Virus record (IMG/VR): IMGVR_UViG_3300042691_025149
Location: 1-33,361 of that record
Length of the DNA stretch: 33,361 nucleotides
Strand: one strand, 5' to 3'
Origin: a virus
Of the stretch, positions 7,252 through 14,020 are shown one piece after another (within the stretch, counting starts at the first letter, position 1; every line of letters begins with the position of its first letter). The translations under genes were made by a program, and so were the position numbers. Below the pieces are notes generated by a model. That model saw nothing but the letters and a program-made list of their open reading frames with translations. It was not told where the DNA came from and did no database searches.

Positions 7252-7713
7252 ATGCCACGGAAAAAACGTATAACAAAAAAAATATTGTTTGCCAAGACAA
7301 TTGAAATTCTCCAACCCTACTTGAATTTGAGTGACTGGCACATTACTGTTAGATATTCCAGTCGGATGAAGAATACCGCAGATTGTGAAGCGTCACCAGA
7401 ATACAAAGAAGCGGTCATTCGGTGTAATACAAAGCAACTGGGCGAACTGAGTCACTATGATGTGGTATCAGTTGCTATTCACGAGATGGTTCATTGTATA
7501 TTATGGCCATTGACGGATTGGACCGAAAGTTTGTGTAAAAAAGACGAAAGTAAATTATTGATGACCAGTAGACTTGAAGAAGGTATTGTCACCAATTTTG
7601 AAAAGATGCTGGTGGTGATGGCAGAAGATATTCTAAAGAACAAACTAGCTGAACAGGGATACTCTGACATTGAACTAGTATTTAAAGAATTTGAGGTATA
7701 TACGGAAAAATAA
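7252..7713 (+). CDS. Zinc metallopeptidase-like protein
   Basis: A 153-residue protein. HEMVH at 77-81 inside VVSVAIHEMVHCILWPL is a gluzincin-type HExxH zinc motif on a helix. The upstream region (LNLSDWHITVRYS, then AVIRCNTKQLGELS) resembles small phage and SprT-like peptidase proteins. The third zinc ligand is not certain; E104 in SRLEEGIV is a candidate. It probably cleaves proteins, but the target is unknown. Confidence 0.65.
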   Translation: MPRKKRITKKILFAKTIEILQPYLNLSDWHITVRYSSRMKNTADCEASPEYKEAVIRCNTKQLGELSHYDVVSVAIHEMVHCILWPLTDWTESLCKKDESKLLMTSRLEEGIVTNFEKMLVVMAEDILKNKLAEQGYSDIELVFKEFEVYTEK

Positions 7714-7718
7714 ATAAT

Positions 7719-7801
7719 GGACGGGTGGCTGAGTGGCTGAAAGCACGGGTCTGCAAAACCCTTGGAGAAATCCCACGCCGGTTCAAATCCGGCCCCGTCC
7801 T
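7719..7801 (+). tRNA. tRNA-Cys (GCA) with long variable arm
   Basis: Acceptor GGACGGG/CCCGTCC, T-arm GCCGG-TTCAAAT-CCGGC, and anticodon loop CTGCAAA giving GCA. The discriminator is U, the Cys identity base. The variable region is 14 nt and contains GGA-GAAA-TCC, a class II arm that ordinary tRNA-Cys lacks. Stem 27-43 has a C-U mismatch. Confidence 0.85.
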
Positions 7802-7821
7802 CTGTTACATAGGAGATAATT

Positions 7822-8178
7822 ATGCAGAACAAACGAGTATTTGTATTTTCAAGTAATATAGAAGGTAGACATACGACTGGGATGGCATTACGTGCATACG
7901 AAGATCACGGTGCAATCTACGGTGAAGGGTATGGGCCACAGGGGAGTAGTTTTGCCATCCCTGTAAAAGATGAGCACTTAAAGTTTTTACCTTTGAATAA
8001 AATAAAATTATATGTAGATAAGTTGCTACGTTACGCGGAATTAAACCCAGACCTAACATTCCAGGTAACACAGATTGGGTGTGGACTTGGTGGATATGAG
8101 GACACCGATATTGCTCCCATGTTTAAAAACGCTCCACGCAATTGTATTCTACCAGTTGGGTGGAGAAATCTTAAGTGA
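7822..8178 (+). CDS. Macro-domain-like phage protein
   Basis: A 118-residue protein with VFVFSSNIEGRHTTGMALRA near the start, GPQGSSFAIPVK in the middle, and QIGCGLGGYEDTDIAPMFK near the end. These glycine-rich loops match a widespread phage family with a macro-like fold, whose relatives bind ADP-ribose or related nucleotides. Ligand and role are unproven. It follows tRNA-Cys by 20 bp with AGGAG before the ATG. Confidence 0.7.
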   Translation: MQNKRVFVFSSNIEGRHTTGMALRAYEDHGAIYGEGYGPQGSSFAIPVKDEHLKFLPLNKIKLYVDKLLRYAELNPDLTFQVTQIGCGLGGYEDTDIAPMFKNAPRNCILPVGWRNLK

Positions 8179-8453
8179 AACACATTCTGTACGCAAAACC
8201 CAAAACACTGTCAGAAACCGATGAACATAAAATCGTCAAACGAAAGTGGTGGGCAGTTTTCTTACTAGTTATTGGTGGAATTATGTTAGCGGGAAGAGTG
8301 CCTAACATCCCACCCAGCGTTCCCTACGCACTATTCTTTTTTGGACACGGGGGTATGTTACATAGTTTTTGGAATAAACACGATTACCCAATGGTTATTG
8401 TAAACGCCACGTGGTTGTTGATTGATATCATTGGCGTGATACGATGGATGTAA
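8175..8453 (+). CDS. Small membrane protein
   Basis: A 92-residue protein with a GTG start overlapping the previous stop (GTGA), so translation is coupled. Hydrophobic helices: WWAVFLLVIGGIMLAGRV and MVIVNATWLLIDIIGVI, with a possible third around PYALFFFGHGG. The function is unknown. Confidence 0.65.
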   Translation: MKHILYAKPKTLSETDEHKIVKRKWWAVFLLVIGGIMLAGRVPNIPPSVPYALFFFGHGGMLHSFWNKHDYPMVIVNATWLLIDIIGVIRWM

Positions 8454-8611
8454 AATCTCCATGCATTAAAATTTGCAAACTTACCGAAAAAGGTTATTGT
8501 TCGGGATGTCGTCGGTCGGTTACGGAAATAAAAAACTGGCGAACATACACAGGTTTCGTTAAAATTTTAGTATGGATGAAAATATGTTGGAGACGATTTC
8601 GCTTATTGTAA
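8444..8611 (+). CDS. DUF1289-type cysteine mini-protein
   Basis: A 55-residue protein starting MDVKSPCIKICKLTEKGYC. The pattern C-x3-C, then GYCSGCRRSVTEIKNW, is the DUF1289 signature, so a small zinc or metal site formed by four Cys is likely. Bacterial homologues have no firm function. The ATG overlaps the end of the previous gene by 10 bp, and its tail (VWMKICWRRFRLL) overlaps the next gene by 40 bp. Confidence 0.7.
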   Translation: MDVKSPCIKICKLTEKGYCSGCRRSVTEIKNWRTYTGFVKILVWMKICWRRFRLL

Positions 8612-8976
8612 GTGTTGCGGCCGGCGTATTATCTTCATTGGACGTTGTAAAAAATGTACAAGGAATAAAAAGAGCAAAGTCATCTTTCTTTTTGGAAGAG
8701 ATAGCTACAACGATTGATGAGGTGGTAACAAAATTTAAAAATAACGAAGTACCTCACGGCGCATGCATGCGAATGAGGCAATATTCATTACATTTTGTAG
8801 ATACGTTAGAAGGGTTAATTGACACAGAGCAGTTGATAAGTTATAGCAACATGTTATATTACGCACATGAGTTGGAATTGTTATATAAAGATGTACAAGA
8901 CGATAACAATAAGTTAGTTGAACTGGAAAAAGCTGCGGGAATGTTCCGAGCAGCGGCTATGTTGGCAAAAATTTAA
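8572..8976 (+). CDS. Helical hypothetical protein
   Basis: A 134-residue protein. An N-terminal hydrophobic segment (TISLIVSVAAGVLSSLDVV) may anchor it. The rest is predicted helix (FLEEIATTIDEVVTKF, ELELLYKDVQDDNNKLVEL). No family is recognised. No clear ribosome site precedes the ATG, which lies inside the DUF1289 gene, so translation may be coupled. Confidence 0.6.
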   Translation: MDENMLETISLIVSVAAGVLSSLDVVKNVQGIKRAKSSFFLEEIATTIDEVVTKFKNNEVPHGACMRMRQYSLHFVDTLEGLIDTEQLISYSNMLYYAHELELLYKDVQDDNNKLVELEKAAGMFRAAAMLAKI

Positions 8977-8989
8977 ACAAGAGGTTATT

Positions 8990-9241
8990 ATGTTAAATAC
9001 AATGGGACCGAACGACAAACTTAAGTTACTTGGAGCATTGAAGGATATCAGTACGTCAATGGCTCGTATGGAAGCAGAAAAGGATCTTCAGAAGAATGTC
9101 AAGAACGACATTTGTAAGGAGTTGGACTTGAATAAGAAGGTATTTTCCAAGTTAGCAAAGACGTATCATAAGCAAAACTTTGCCGACGAAGTTGCGACTC
9201 ACGAAGAGTTTGAACAACTATACGAGGTTGTTACGAAGTAA
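8990..9241 (+). CDS. Small helical hypothetical protein
   Basis: An 83-residue protein. I chose MLNTMGPNDKLK as the start because GAGGTTATT lies before it; the frame is open further upstream but runs into the previous gene. Helical, Lys/Glu-rich sequence (ISTSMARMEAEKDLQKN). It is followed 7 bp later by tRNA-Met. Confidence 0.6.
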   Translation: MLNTMGPNDKLKLLGALKDISTSMARMEAEKDLQKNVKNDICKELDLNKKVFSKLAKTYHKQNFADEVATHEEFEQLYEVVTK

Positions 9242-9248
9242 GTAGTAT

Positions 9249-9322
9249 GGCACCGTGGCGCGAGTGGTTTAGGCACTCCCCTCATAAGGGAGGTTACGTT
9301 GGTTCAAATCCAATCGGTGCTA
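9249..9322 (+). tRNA. tRNA-Met (CAT), possibly tRNA-Ile2
   Basis: Acceptor GGCACCG/CGGTGCT with a G-U end pair, anticodon stem CTCCC/GGGAG, loop CTCATAA. It lacks the GGG/CCC stem orientation of initiator tRNA. Elongator Met and lysidine-modified Ile2 cannot be separated by eye. Confidence 0.85.
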
Positions 9323-9324
9323 TA

Positions 9325-9453
9325 TGGTAGTGCAGTTGGTCGGGACAACGGCGGTAAATTGGGTTCGCTACTCGTTATAACTTTTACCGCGCTATACTTC
9401 AGTCATCTGTATGGGGTAGGCCAAGGAATCGGGGTTCGAATCCCCCACTACCA
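9325..9453 (+). ncRNA. tRNA-like RNA with expanded loop and variable region
   Basis: The ends TGGTAGTG (9325-9332) and CACTACCA (9446-9453) pair over 8 bp. A T-arm GGGG-TTCGAAT-CCCC and a D-arm GTTG-GTCGGGA-CAAC are in the right places. The anticodon-stem position GCGGT/ACCGC (9351-9355/9386-9390) encloses about 30 nt instead of 7, and the variable region is about 40 nt. No anticodon can be assigned. It is a tRNA-derived or tRNA-mimicking RNA, or a tRNA with an unidentified insertion. Confidence 0.6.
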
Positions 9454-9463
9454 CTATTTATAT

Positions 9464-9504
9464 AAAAGGTTCTGTGTCTAACGACACGGAACCTTTTTGT
9501 TTTC
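9464..9504 (+). terminator. Strong rho-independent terminator
   Basis: AAAAGGTTCTGTGTC (9464-9478) pairs with GACACGGAACCTTTT (9483-9497), with a four-base loop and a T-rich tail. It ends the transcript carrying tRNA-Met and the tRNA-like RNA. Confidence 0.9.
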
Positions 9505-9548
9505 GTAAGGGTTCGTTAAGGTTTTATAACATTTAACGGAGACTTGTA

Positions 9549-10019
9549 ATGGCTGAAGTAGATTTGAAGAAAACCAAACTGCTCGCTGATATTGATTTGA
9601 AGAAAAGTGAGTTGATGGCAGAATTGGAATTAAAGAAAGCAGATGGTGAACTAAAGCATATGGAGTTTAAGTCCAGTGCTAAAGAAGTAGCAAGTAAATA
9701 CATCGGAAAGAGTGCTATTCCGTGGATTGTCTTATTGGTTATTGTCGGGGTGGTATCCAGTGCATTTCTTCCATCGGAATCATTACCAGCCGTGATTGGG
9801 TTAGTATCCACTGCGGTTATGGCATTAATCACGATGTTGGCTGGAATTACGGGTACAAAGGAAAAAGAAGAGAAGCCAGAAATTGAAATCATCAAGAGTC
9901 TTATCAAGCAATTAGATGAAGCACGGGAAGCAATGAACGTGGAAATTGATGGTGACAACGTGGTGGTATCAAAAGGTGATACGACGATGAAAACTACTGG
10001 TAAGAAAAAAGGTAGATAA
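9549..10019 (+). CDS. Two-TM protein with N-terminal coiled coil
   Basis: A 156-residue protein. Repeating heptads (DLKKTKLLADIDLKKSEL, MAELELKKADGELKHMEFK) precede two transmembrane helices (IPWIVLLVIVGVVSSAF; VIGLVSTAVMALITMLAG) and a charged tail. Phages near endolysins often carry such a protein; a holin or membrane-scaffold role is possible. RBS AACGGAGACTTGTA precedes the ATG. Confidence 0.65.
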   Translation: MAEVDLKKTKLLADIDLKKSELMAELELKKADGELKHMEFKSSAKEVASKYIGKSAIPWIVLLVIVGVVSSAFLPSESLPAVIGLVSTAVMALITMLAGITGTKEKEEKPEIEIIKSLIKQLDEAREAMNVEIDGDNVVVSKGDTTMKTTGKKKGR

Positions 10020-10021
10020 TC

Positions 10022-10420
10022 ATGTTTATTCCCAACAAAACACTTCACGCAATTAAAGTGGTAGCACTAATTGTTGTTACTACTTTGGTTATGGTAATTG
10101 CGGGACAATTTGTTTTGTATGTAAAAATGGCAGGTGACAATAAAGTTGCACTAGATTCGCTACAAGTCCAACTTGATACATTGACCACCGCATCGCAACT
10201 ATTTGACAAAGGGTCATTAAAGAAACACACGGTGACGGAAAGTCAAATTACCGATGCGGTTACGACTATCACATTGTTGGAAACAAAGGTCACAGAATTG
10301 GAAGAATCGGTGAGCTTGTTAAAAACATCTACAGATATATTAATTGTCAACGAATGTAAGGTTATGCCGTATTATATGGATAAGACATTAATGACTACGT
10401 GTAAGAATAAAGGTTTCTAA
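10022..10420 (+). CDS. Membrane-anchored coiled-coil protein, spanin-like
   Basis: A 132-residue protein. One N-terminal transmembrane helix (VVALIVVTTLVMVIAGQFVL) is followed by a periplasmic coiled coil (ALDSLQVQLDTLTTASQL, TLLETKVTELEESVSLLK) and two Cys near the end. The layout fits an inner-membrane spanin, though no outer-membrane lipoprotein partner is adjacent. It starts 2 bp after the previous stop. Confidence 0.6.
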   Translation: MFIPNKTLHAIKVVALIVVTTLVMVIAGQFVLYVKMAGDNKVALDSLQVQLDTLTTASQLFDKGSLKKHTVTESQITDAVTTITLLETKVTELEESVSLLKTSTDILIVNECKVMPYYMDKTLMTTCKNKGF

Positions 10421-10443
10421 TCTTTACTTGATTGGAGAACGTT

Positions 10444-10770
10444 ATGTCAGAAGAAGTTACAAAGTCAAAAAGTGAACTCGTAGAAAAAATAGTCTTTGGT
10501 GCTATACCCATTTTATTAACGTGTGTTGGTTATTTGTTAACGGCACTCATTGATATGGACAATAAAATAACGGTTCTGGAAAATAAAGTTGCCGTGGTTG
10601 TAACTGCCGAGAACAAACCCATCCCATCCGAAGGAACCACGGTGGCAATGGAACAAATTCGGGCAGAAGCAGCAGAAAATCGTGCCGCATTAAAACTGGA
10701 AGCGGCAATGGCACGTGCCACATTAGAAAATCGTATAACGGTTTTGGAAACTAAACTTGAACGCCGTTAA
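10444..10770 (+). CDS. Membrane-anchored coiled-coil protein
   Basis: A 108-residue protein starting MSEEVTKSKSE; GGAGAACGTT directly precedes this ATG, so I prefer it to an in-frame upstream start. One transmembrane helix (VFGAIPILLTCVGYLLTAL), then a coiled coil (KITVLENKVAVVV ... NRITVLETKLERR). The ITVLE-K segment occurs twice, which suggests internal repetition. A lysis or membrane role is inferred from its neighbours. Confidence 0.6.
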   Translation: MSEEVTKSKSELVEKIVFGAIPILLTCVGYLLTALIDMDNKITVLENKVAVVVTAENKPIPSEGTTVAMEQIRAEAAENRAALKLEAAMARATLENRITVLETKLERR

Positions 10771-10782
10771 TTGGAGAACGTT

Positions 10783-11136
10783 ATGGGAAACACAAAGGTA
10801 GATTTAACCAAGTTACCAGAAGCTAAAAGTCTATTTTCTAAATTTTCAAGTATTTTCAAAGACACCAACGATTTCAATGAAAAGACCATTATTGGATTTA
10901 TGGCATTTGCGGTCATGGTCATTATTGCTGGTGTAGATGTAGTGACGGGTGTATATGGACAACATTTAGAAATTAAGGAATACATTTACAATTCCTTTTT
11001 GATGTTGACTATCGGATCATTCGGTATTGCTGGTTTAGAAAAGTTTTCCCCTGCTGCCAAAGTAAAAGCGGAACACGCAGTAAACAACGAACCCGTCGTA
11101 TGTTCAAACTGTGGTAACGAGAATATGGATGTATGA
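10783..11136 (+). CDS. Membrane protein with C-terminal CxxC
   Basis: A 117-residue protein starting MGNTKVDLTK. Its ribosome site TTGGAGAACGTTATG is identical over 15 bases to that of the previous gene. Two hydrophobic helices (IIGFMAFAVMVIIAGVDVV; NSFLMLTIGSFGIAGLE) and an end with VCSNCGNEN, half a zinc ribbon. It may be a holin-type protein, as it comes just before nuclease and lysis genes. Confidence 0.6.
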   Translation: MGNTKVDLTKLPEAKSLFSKFSSIFKDTNDFNEKTIIGFMAFAVMVIIAGVDVVTGVYGQHLEIKEYIYNSFLMLTIGSFGIAGLEKFSPAAKVKAEHAVNNEPVVCSNCGNENMDV

Positions 11137-11545
11137 ATATACTATTAAAAAATTATTAAAGGTCGTTGACGGGGATACGATTAAGGTAGAAATTGATTTA
11201 GGATTTGACTTGAGCGTCACAACTACCATCCGATTGGCAGGAATAGATACACCAGAAAGTCGTACCAAAGACTTAAAAGAAAAACAATTGGGATTGGATG
11301 CAAAAAAGTGGTTGGAAACTACATTAACTGCTGCACAAGTTGTTCGTATAAAAACCGAAAGGGATGCCGATGAAAAGTATGGTAGGTTATTAGGAACTTT
11401 ATATTTACCAACGGAATCTAAAAGTATAAATGAATTAATGGTTGAAAATGGTTATGCATGGAAATATGACGGTGGAACAAAACAAAAAAATCTACAGGAG
11501 CTATTAGATATTCGTAATAGCCGAGGAAATTCCAATGGCATTTAA
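11129..11545 (+). CDS. Staphylococcal-nuclease-like (SNase) protein
   Basis: A 138-residue protein. SNase motifs in order: VVDGDTIKV, IRLAGIDTPESR, the catalytic-region segment DEKYGRLLGTLYL, and INELMVENGYAW. These enzymes are Ca2+-dependent nucleases that cut DNA and RNA. No signal peptide is visible, so a cytoplasmic role such as host DNA breakdown is likely. I chose MYEYTIKK, which overlaps the previous stop; a GTG six codons earlier is also possible. Confidence 0.9.
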   Translation: MYEYTIKKLLKVVDGDTIKVEIDLGFDLSVTTTIRLAGIDTPESRTKDLKEKQLGLDAKKWLETTLTAAQVVRIKTERDADEKYGRLLGTLYLPTESKSINELMVENGYAWKYDGGTKQKNLQELLDIRNSRGNSNGI

Positions 11546-12128
11546 CAAAGACCAAATAGAAAAGGCAATAAAAGACAAAGGTTATGTGTGGTTTGAAGGT
11601 GAAAACTTAGATGTCAATATCGTCGGTATCAGAAATGCTGCAACTGGAAAGAAAGTCACCAACGTCTTTGATGATTGGATGACTCTTTCTTATAAAGAAG
11701 CAGGTGTGTGGAAATTTCATATCTGGCCTTGTACCACGGATCCCGGCACGAAAGCAGTGAAAGAATTCAGCAATCCTAATGGCGTGGCTCGTCTGGTTCC
11801 TGGACAATACAGAGGATCTCATACCATTCGGTTACATCAGGGAAAATATGAAGCACTTGGACAACAGAAGCCTGTTACTGTGTGGCGTGATAAGAATAAA
11901 GATATGACATTTGACGAAAGCACAAAAGAGACGGGATTGTTTGGTATCAACATACATCGTTCTAATCCAAAAACGGAATCCGAGTTTGTAGAAAACTGGA
12001 GTGAAGGATGTCAAGTCTTTAAGCGAGTAAAAGATTTCAACTTGTTCATGACCATCATCAACAAGTCCGCAAAGGTTCACGGAAATAGTTTCACGTATAC
12101 TTTACTCACTTCAGGAGACATCAAATAA
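11535..12128 (+). CDS. L,D-transpeptidase-like peptidoglycan protein
   Basis: A 197-residue protein. GINIHRSN (H141) followed 18 residues later by WSEGCQVF (C159) matches the His/SxGC catalytic pattern of the YkuD-type L,D-transpeptidase fold. Phages use related proteins as cell-wall amidases or peptidases. No signal peptide is seen. Its start overlaps the SNase end and its stop overlaps the GH19 start (TAATG), so it is part of the lytic operon. Confidence 0.65.
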   Translation: MAFNKDQIEKAIKDKGYVWFEGENLDVNIVGIRNAATGKKVTNVFDDWMTLSYKEAGVWKFHIWPCTTDPGTKAVKEFSNPNGVARLVPGQYRGSHTIRLHQGKYEALGQQKPVTVWRDKNKDMTFDESTKETGLFGINIHRSNPKTESEFVENWSEGCQVFKRVKDFNLFMTIINKSAKVHGNSFTYTLLTSGDIK

Positions 12129-12727
12129 TGGATATCAATAAACTCAAGGGAGCCGTTCCCGACGAAGTACTCTCACAAATTCCTGGTGTGATGGAAAAAT
12201 TTCAAATCAATACACCACTCCGTCTCTGCCACTTTCTCGCGCAATGTGCACACGAAAGTGGAAACTTCAAGGCAGTCAGTGAAAATTTAAATTACGGTGC
12301 AAAAGGATTATTGGGTACGTTTAAAAAATATTTCCCAACTGAAGCAAAGGCACTGCAATATGAACGGAAGCCGGAAAAGATTGCCAACCTCGTATATGCA
12401 AGTCGCATGGGAAATGGTGATGAAGCATCTGGTGACGGGTTCAAGTATCGTGGTCGTGGATATATTCAATTGACGGGAAAGGTCAATTACGAATCATTTG
12501 ATAAAGTCGTAGACGAAAACGTCACGGCAAACCCAGACCTTGTAGCAACTAAGTATCCATTACTCTCTGCCGCATGGTTTTGGAATTCTCGTACACTAAA
12601 TGCCTTAGCAGATAAAGGAGCAACTGATGCCGACGTAACCGCTATTACCAAGAAGGTGAATGGTGGAACGCATGGATTGGAAGATCGTATTGCTAAATTT
12701 AAAAAGTTTCACGGATTATTAAAATGA
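12128..12727 (+). CDS. GH19-family endolysin
   Basis: A 199-residue protein. QCAHESGNFKAVSENLNYGA carries the catalytic Glu (E43) and second Glu (E52) of glycoside hydrolase family 19; YRGRGYIQLTGKVNYESF and YPLLSAAWFW are further family blocks. It should cleave peptidoglycan glycan strands at lysis. It overlaps genes on both sides, consistent with a tight lysis operon. It has no signal sequence, so release would need a holin. Confidence 0.92.
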   Translation: MDINKLKGAVPDEVLSQIPGVMEKFQINTPLRLCHFLAQCAHESGNFKAVSENLNYGAKGLLGTFKKYFPTEAKALQYERKPEKIANLVYASRMGNGDEASGDGFKYRGRGYIQLTGKVNYESFDKVVDENVTANPDLVATKYPLLSAAWFWNSRTLNALADKGATDADVTAITKKVNGGTHGLEDRIAKFKKFHGLLK

Positions 12728-13500
12728 TTGATGCTATATCACTCGCACACAGTGCGTTATTTGCTAGACTAAGTAATCTTGCATATAAAGAGCCAGATGT
12801 TGCGGGTAAAGTGTTTAAAAAAATGGGATATGATTCTACATTTTATGAAAACGCCGGAAGTAACGTGTATATATTGGAAGGTGGGGAAGATATCATTGTC
12901 GTATGTCGTGGCACTGAACCAAAACAATGGAGTGATATCAAAGCAGACTTAACGATTGACAGAGTACCCTCGCGTTCTGGAAAAGGACAGGTCCATAAAG
13001 GATTTAGGACGTATACTGATCATGTGTGGGACGATGTAAAAAATCATGTGCTCCAACATCCCGATAAAAAACTATGGCTGACGGGACATAGCTTGGGTGC
13101 GGCAATGGCAACGTTGATGGCTCGTCGGTTTGTACTAGATCCAATCAATAGACATGTAGAAGCATTATTTACATTTGGTTCTCCGCGCGTAGGCAACCGA
13201 GAATATATTAATGAGTTTAATAACTTAGTAACGCATTATCGGTGGGTCAACGACGGGGATATTGTAACAAAGGTTCCGTTTTCTCCGTGGTATTTTCACT
13301 GTGGAACAAAGTATCACCTTTCGTCGGCTGGACTATTCAGCGAGAAAGAAAAAATACAGAAAAAAATATTATTAGTAGGAAAACTATTAATAGGATTTTG
13401 GAGAGGAATGTGGAACATAGTAACGTCAGATGCGAAAGATCATTCGTCCGATATTTATGCTCAACGTTTAAATTATTGGACAATTAATAGTACCCCTTGA
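12724..13500 (+). CDS. Class 3 lipase / phospholipase-like
   Basis: A 258-residue alpha/beta hydrolase of the lipase class 3 type. GHSLG at 121-125 (LTGHSLGAAMATLMAR) holds the nucleophile S123. The acid is probably the Asp in WVNDGDIVTKVPF; the His is probably near the C-terminus (KDHSSDIY). It overlaps the endolysin by 4 bp. The position suggests it acts on membrane lipid at lysis, possibly the outer membrane. A metabolic role is the alternative. Confidence 0.88.
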   Translation: MIDAISLAHSALFARLSNLAYKEPDVAGKVFKKMGYDSTFYENAGSNVYILEGGEDIIVVCRGTEPKQWSDIKADLTIDRVPSRSGKGQVHKGFRTYTDHVWDDVKNHVLQHPDKKLWLTGHSLGAAMATLMARRFVLDPINRHVEALFTFGSPRVGNREYINEFNNLVTHYRWVNDGDIVTKVPFSPWYFHCGTKYHLSSAGLFSEKEKIQKKILLVGKLLIGFWRGMWNIVTSDAKDHSSDIYAQRLNYWTINSTP

Positions 13501-13524
13501 CAAACGGATTTTAGTAGTTATATT
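13497..13524 (+). promoter_or_regulatory. Promoter for tRNA-Ser and tRNA-Arg
   Basis: TTGACA (13497-13502) overlaps the lipase stop codon; 16-bp spacer, TATATT (13519-13524). It drives the two tRNAs that begin 15 bp later. Confidence 0.8.
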
Positions 13525-13538
13525 AAAAGGAGATACTA

Positions 13539-13620
13539 GGAAGGTTCGCATAATGGTATTGCACCGGATTACTAATCCGACGACCGAAAGGTCATGTGGG
13601 TTCGACTCCCTCACCTTCCG
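13539..13620 (+). tRNA. tRNA-Ser (ACT)
   Basis: Acceptor GGAAGGT/ACCTTCC, discriminator G, and a long variable arm GACC-GAAA-GGTC, all serine features. Anticodon loop TTACTAA gives ACT, an unusual A34; GCT is the normal anticodon for AGU/AGC codons. Confidence 0.85.
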
Positions 13621-13623
13621 CTT

Positions 13624-13697
13624 CTCCTCGTAGCTCAGATGGATAGAGCAACAGACTTCTAATCTGTGGGTCGGGGGTTCGACTCCCTCCGAGGAGG
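13624..13697 (+). tRNA. tRNA-Arg (TCT)
   Basis: Acceptor CTCCTCG/CGAGGAG, discriminator G, anticodon stem CAGA/TCTG with loop CTTCTAA giving TCT. It reads AGA/AGG and lies 3 bp after tRNA-Ser. Confidence 0.95.
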
Positions 13698-13735
13698 CTT
13701 CCCGTAGTACCGTTCACAACACACAAGGAGTATTC

Positions 13736-13906
13736 ATGTTCGGTGTCAATAACGTGGTGCAGATTTACGATCACGCAGAACACACGTATAATGGAAAGGT
13801 TGGGATTATTCGGCGAATTGATACGGTACGAGGACACATCTTTTATATGGTAGAAATTGGAAATCGGCTAATTGCCTGTTCTCCCGATGAGTTAATGGAA
13901 GATTAA
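13736..13906 (+). CDS. Small SH3-like/KOW-type protein
   Basis: A 56-residue protein starting MFGVNNVVQIYDHAEHTYNG, then GKVGIIRRIDTVRGH and FYMVEIGNRLIACSPDEL. Short alternating beta strands with a Gly turn suggest an SH3-like barrel, and it resembles the protein at 17401-17583. An AAGGAGTATTC site precedes the ATG. The function is unknown; RNA or protein contacts are possible. Confidence 0.6.
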   Translation: MFGVNNVVQIYDHAEHTYNGKVGIIRRIDTVRGHIFYMVEIGNRLIACSPDELMED

Positions 13907-13931
13907 TTATAATATAATTTAATAGTAATAA

Positions 13932-13965
13932 CCCCCTGTCAATTGTAACAAAAGTTGACAGGGGG
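13932..13965 (+). terminator. Inverted repeat, probable terminator
   Basis: CCCCCTGTCAA (13932-13942) pairs with TTGACAGGGGG (13955-13965), an 11-bp stem, directly followed by the next promoter. The T-tract is short, so an operator role is also possible. Confidence 0.55.
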
Positions 13966-13994
13966 TTGACTTTTCGGTATTATAAGTGTATATT
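13966..13994 (+). promoter_or_regulatory. Promoter for the metallopeptidase-VWA gene
   Basis: TTGACT (13966-13971), 17-bp spacer, TATATT (13989-13994). The start point is expected near 14001, and the ATG is at 14021 after TGAGGAAAAC. Confidence 0.85.
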
Positions 13995-14020
13995 AAGGTA
14001 TACTTCTAAATGAGGAAAAC

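Noticed and set aside
9325-9453. A group I intron in a tRNA.
   Set aside because: The whole element is 129 nt, too short for a group I core, and no P/Q/R/S motifs are visible.
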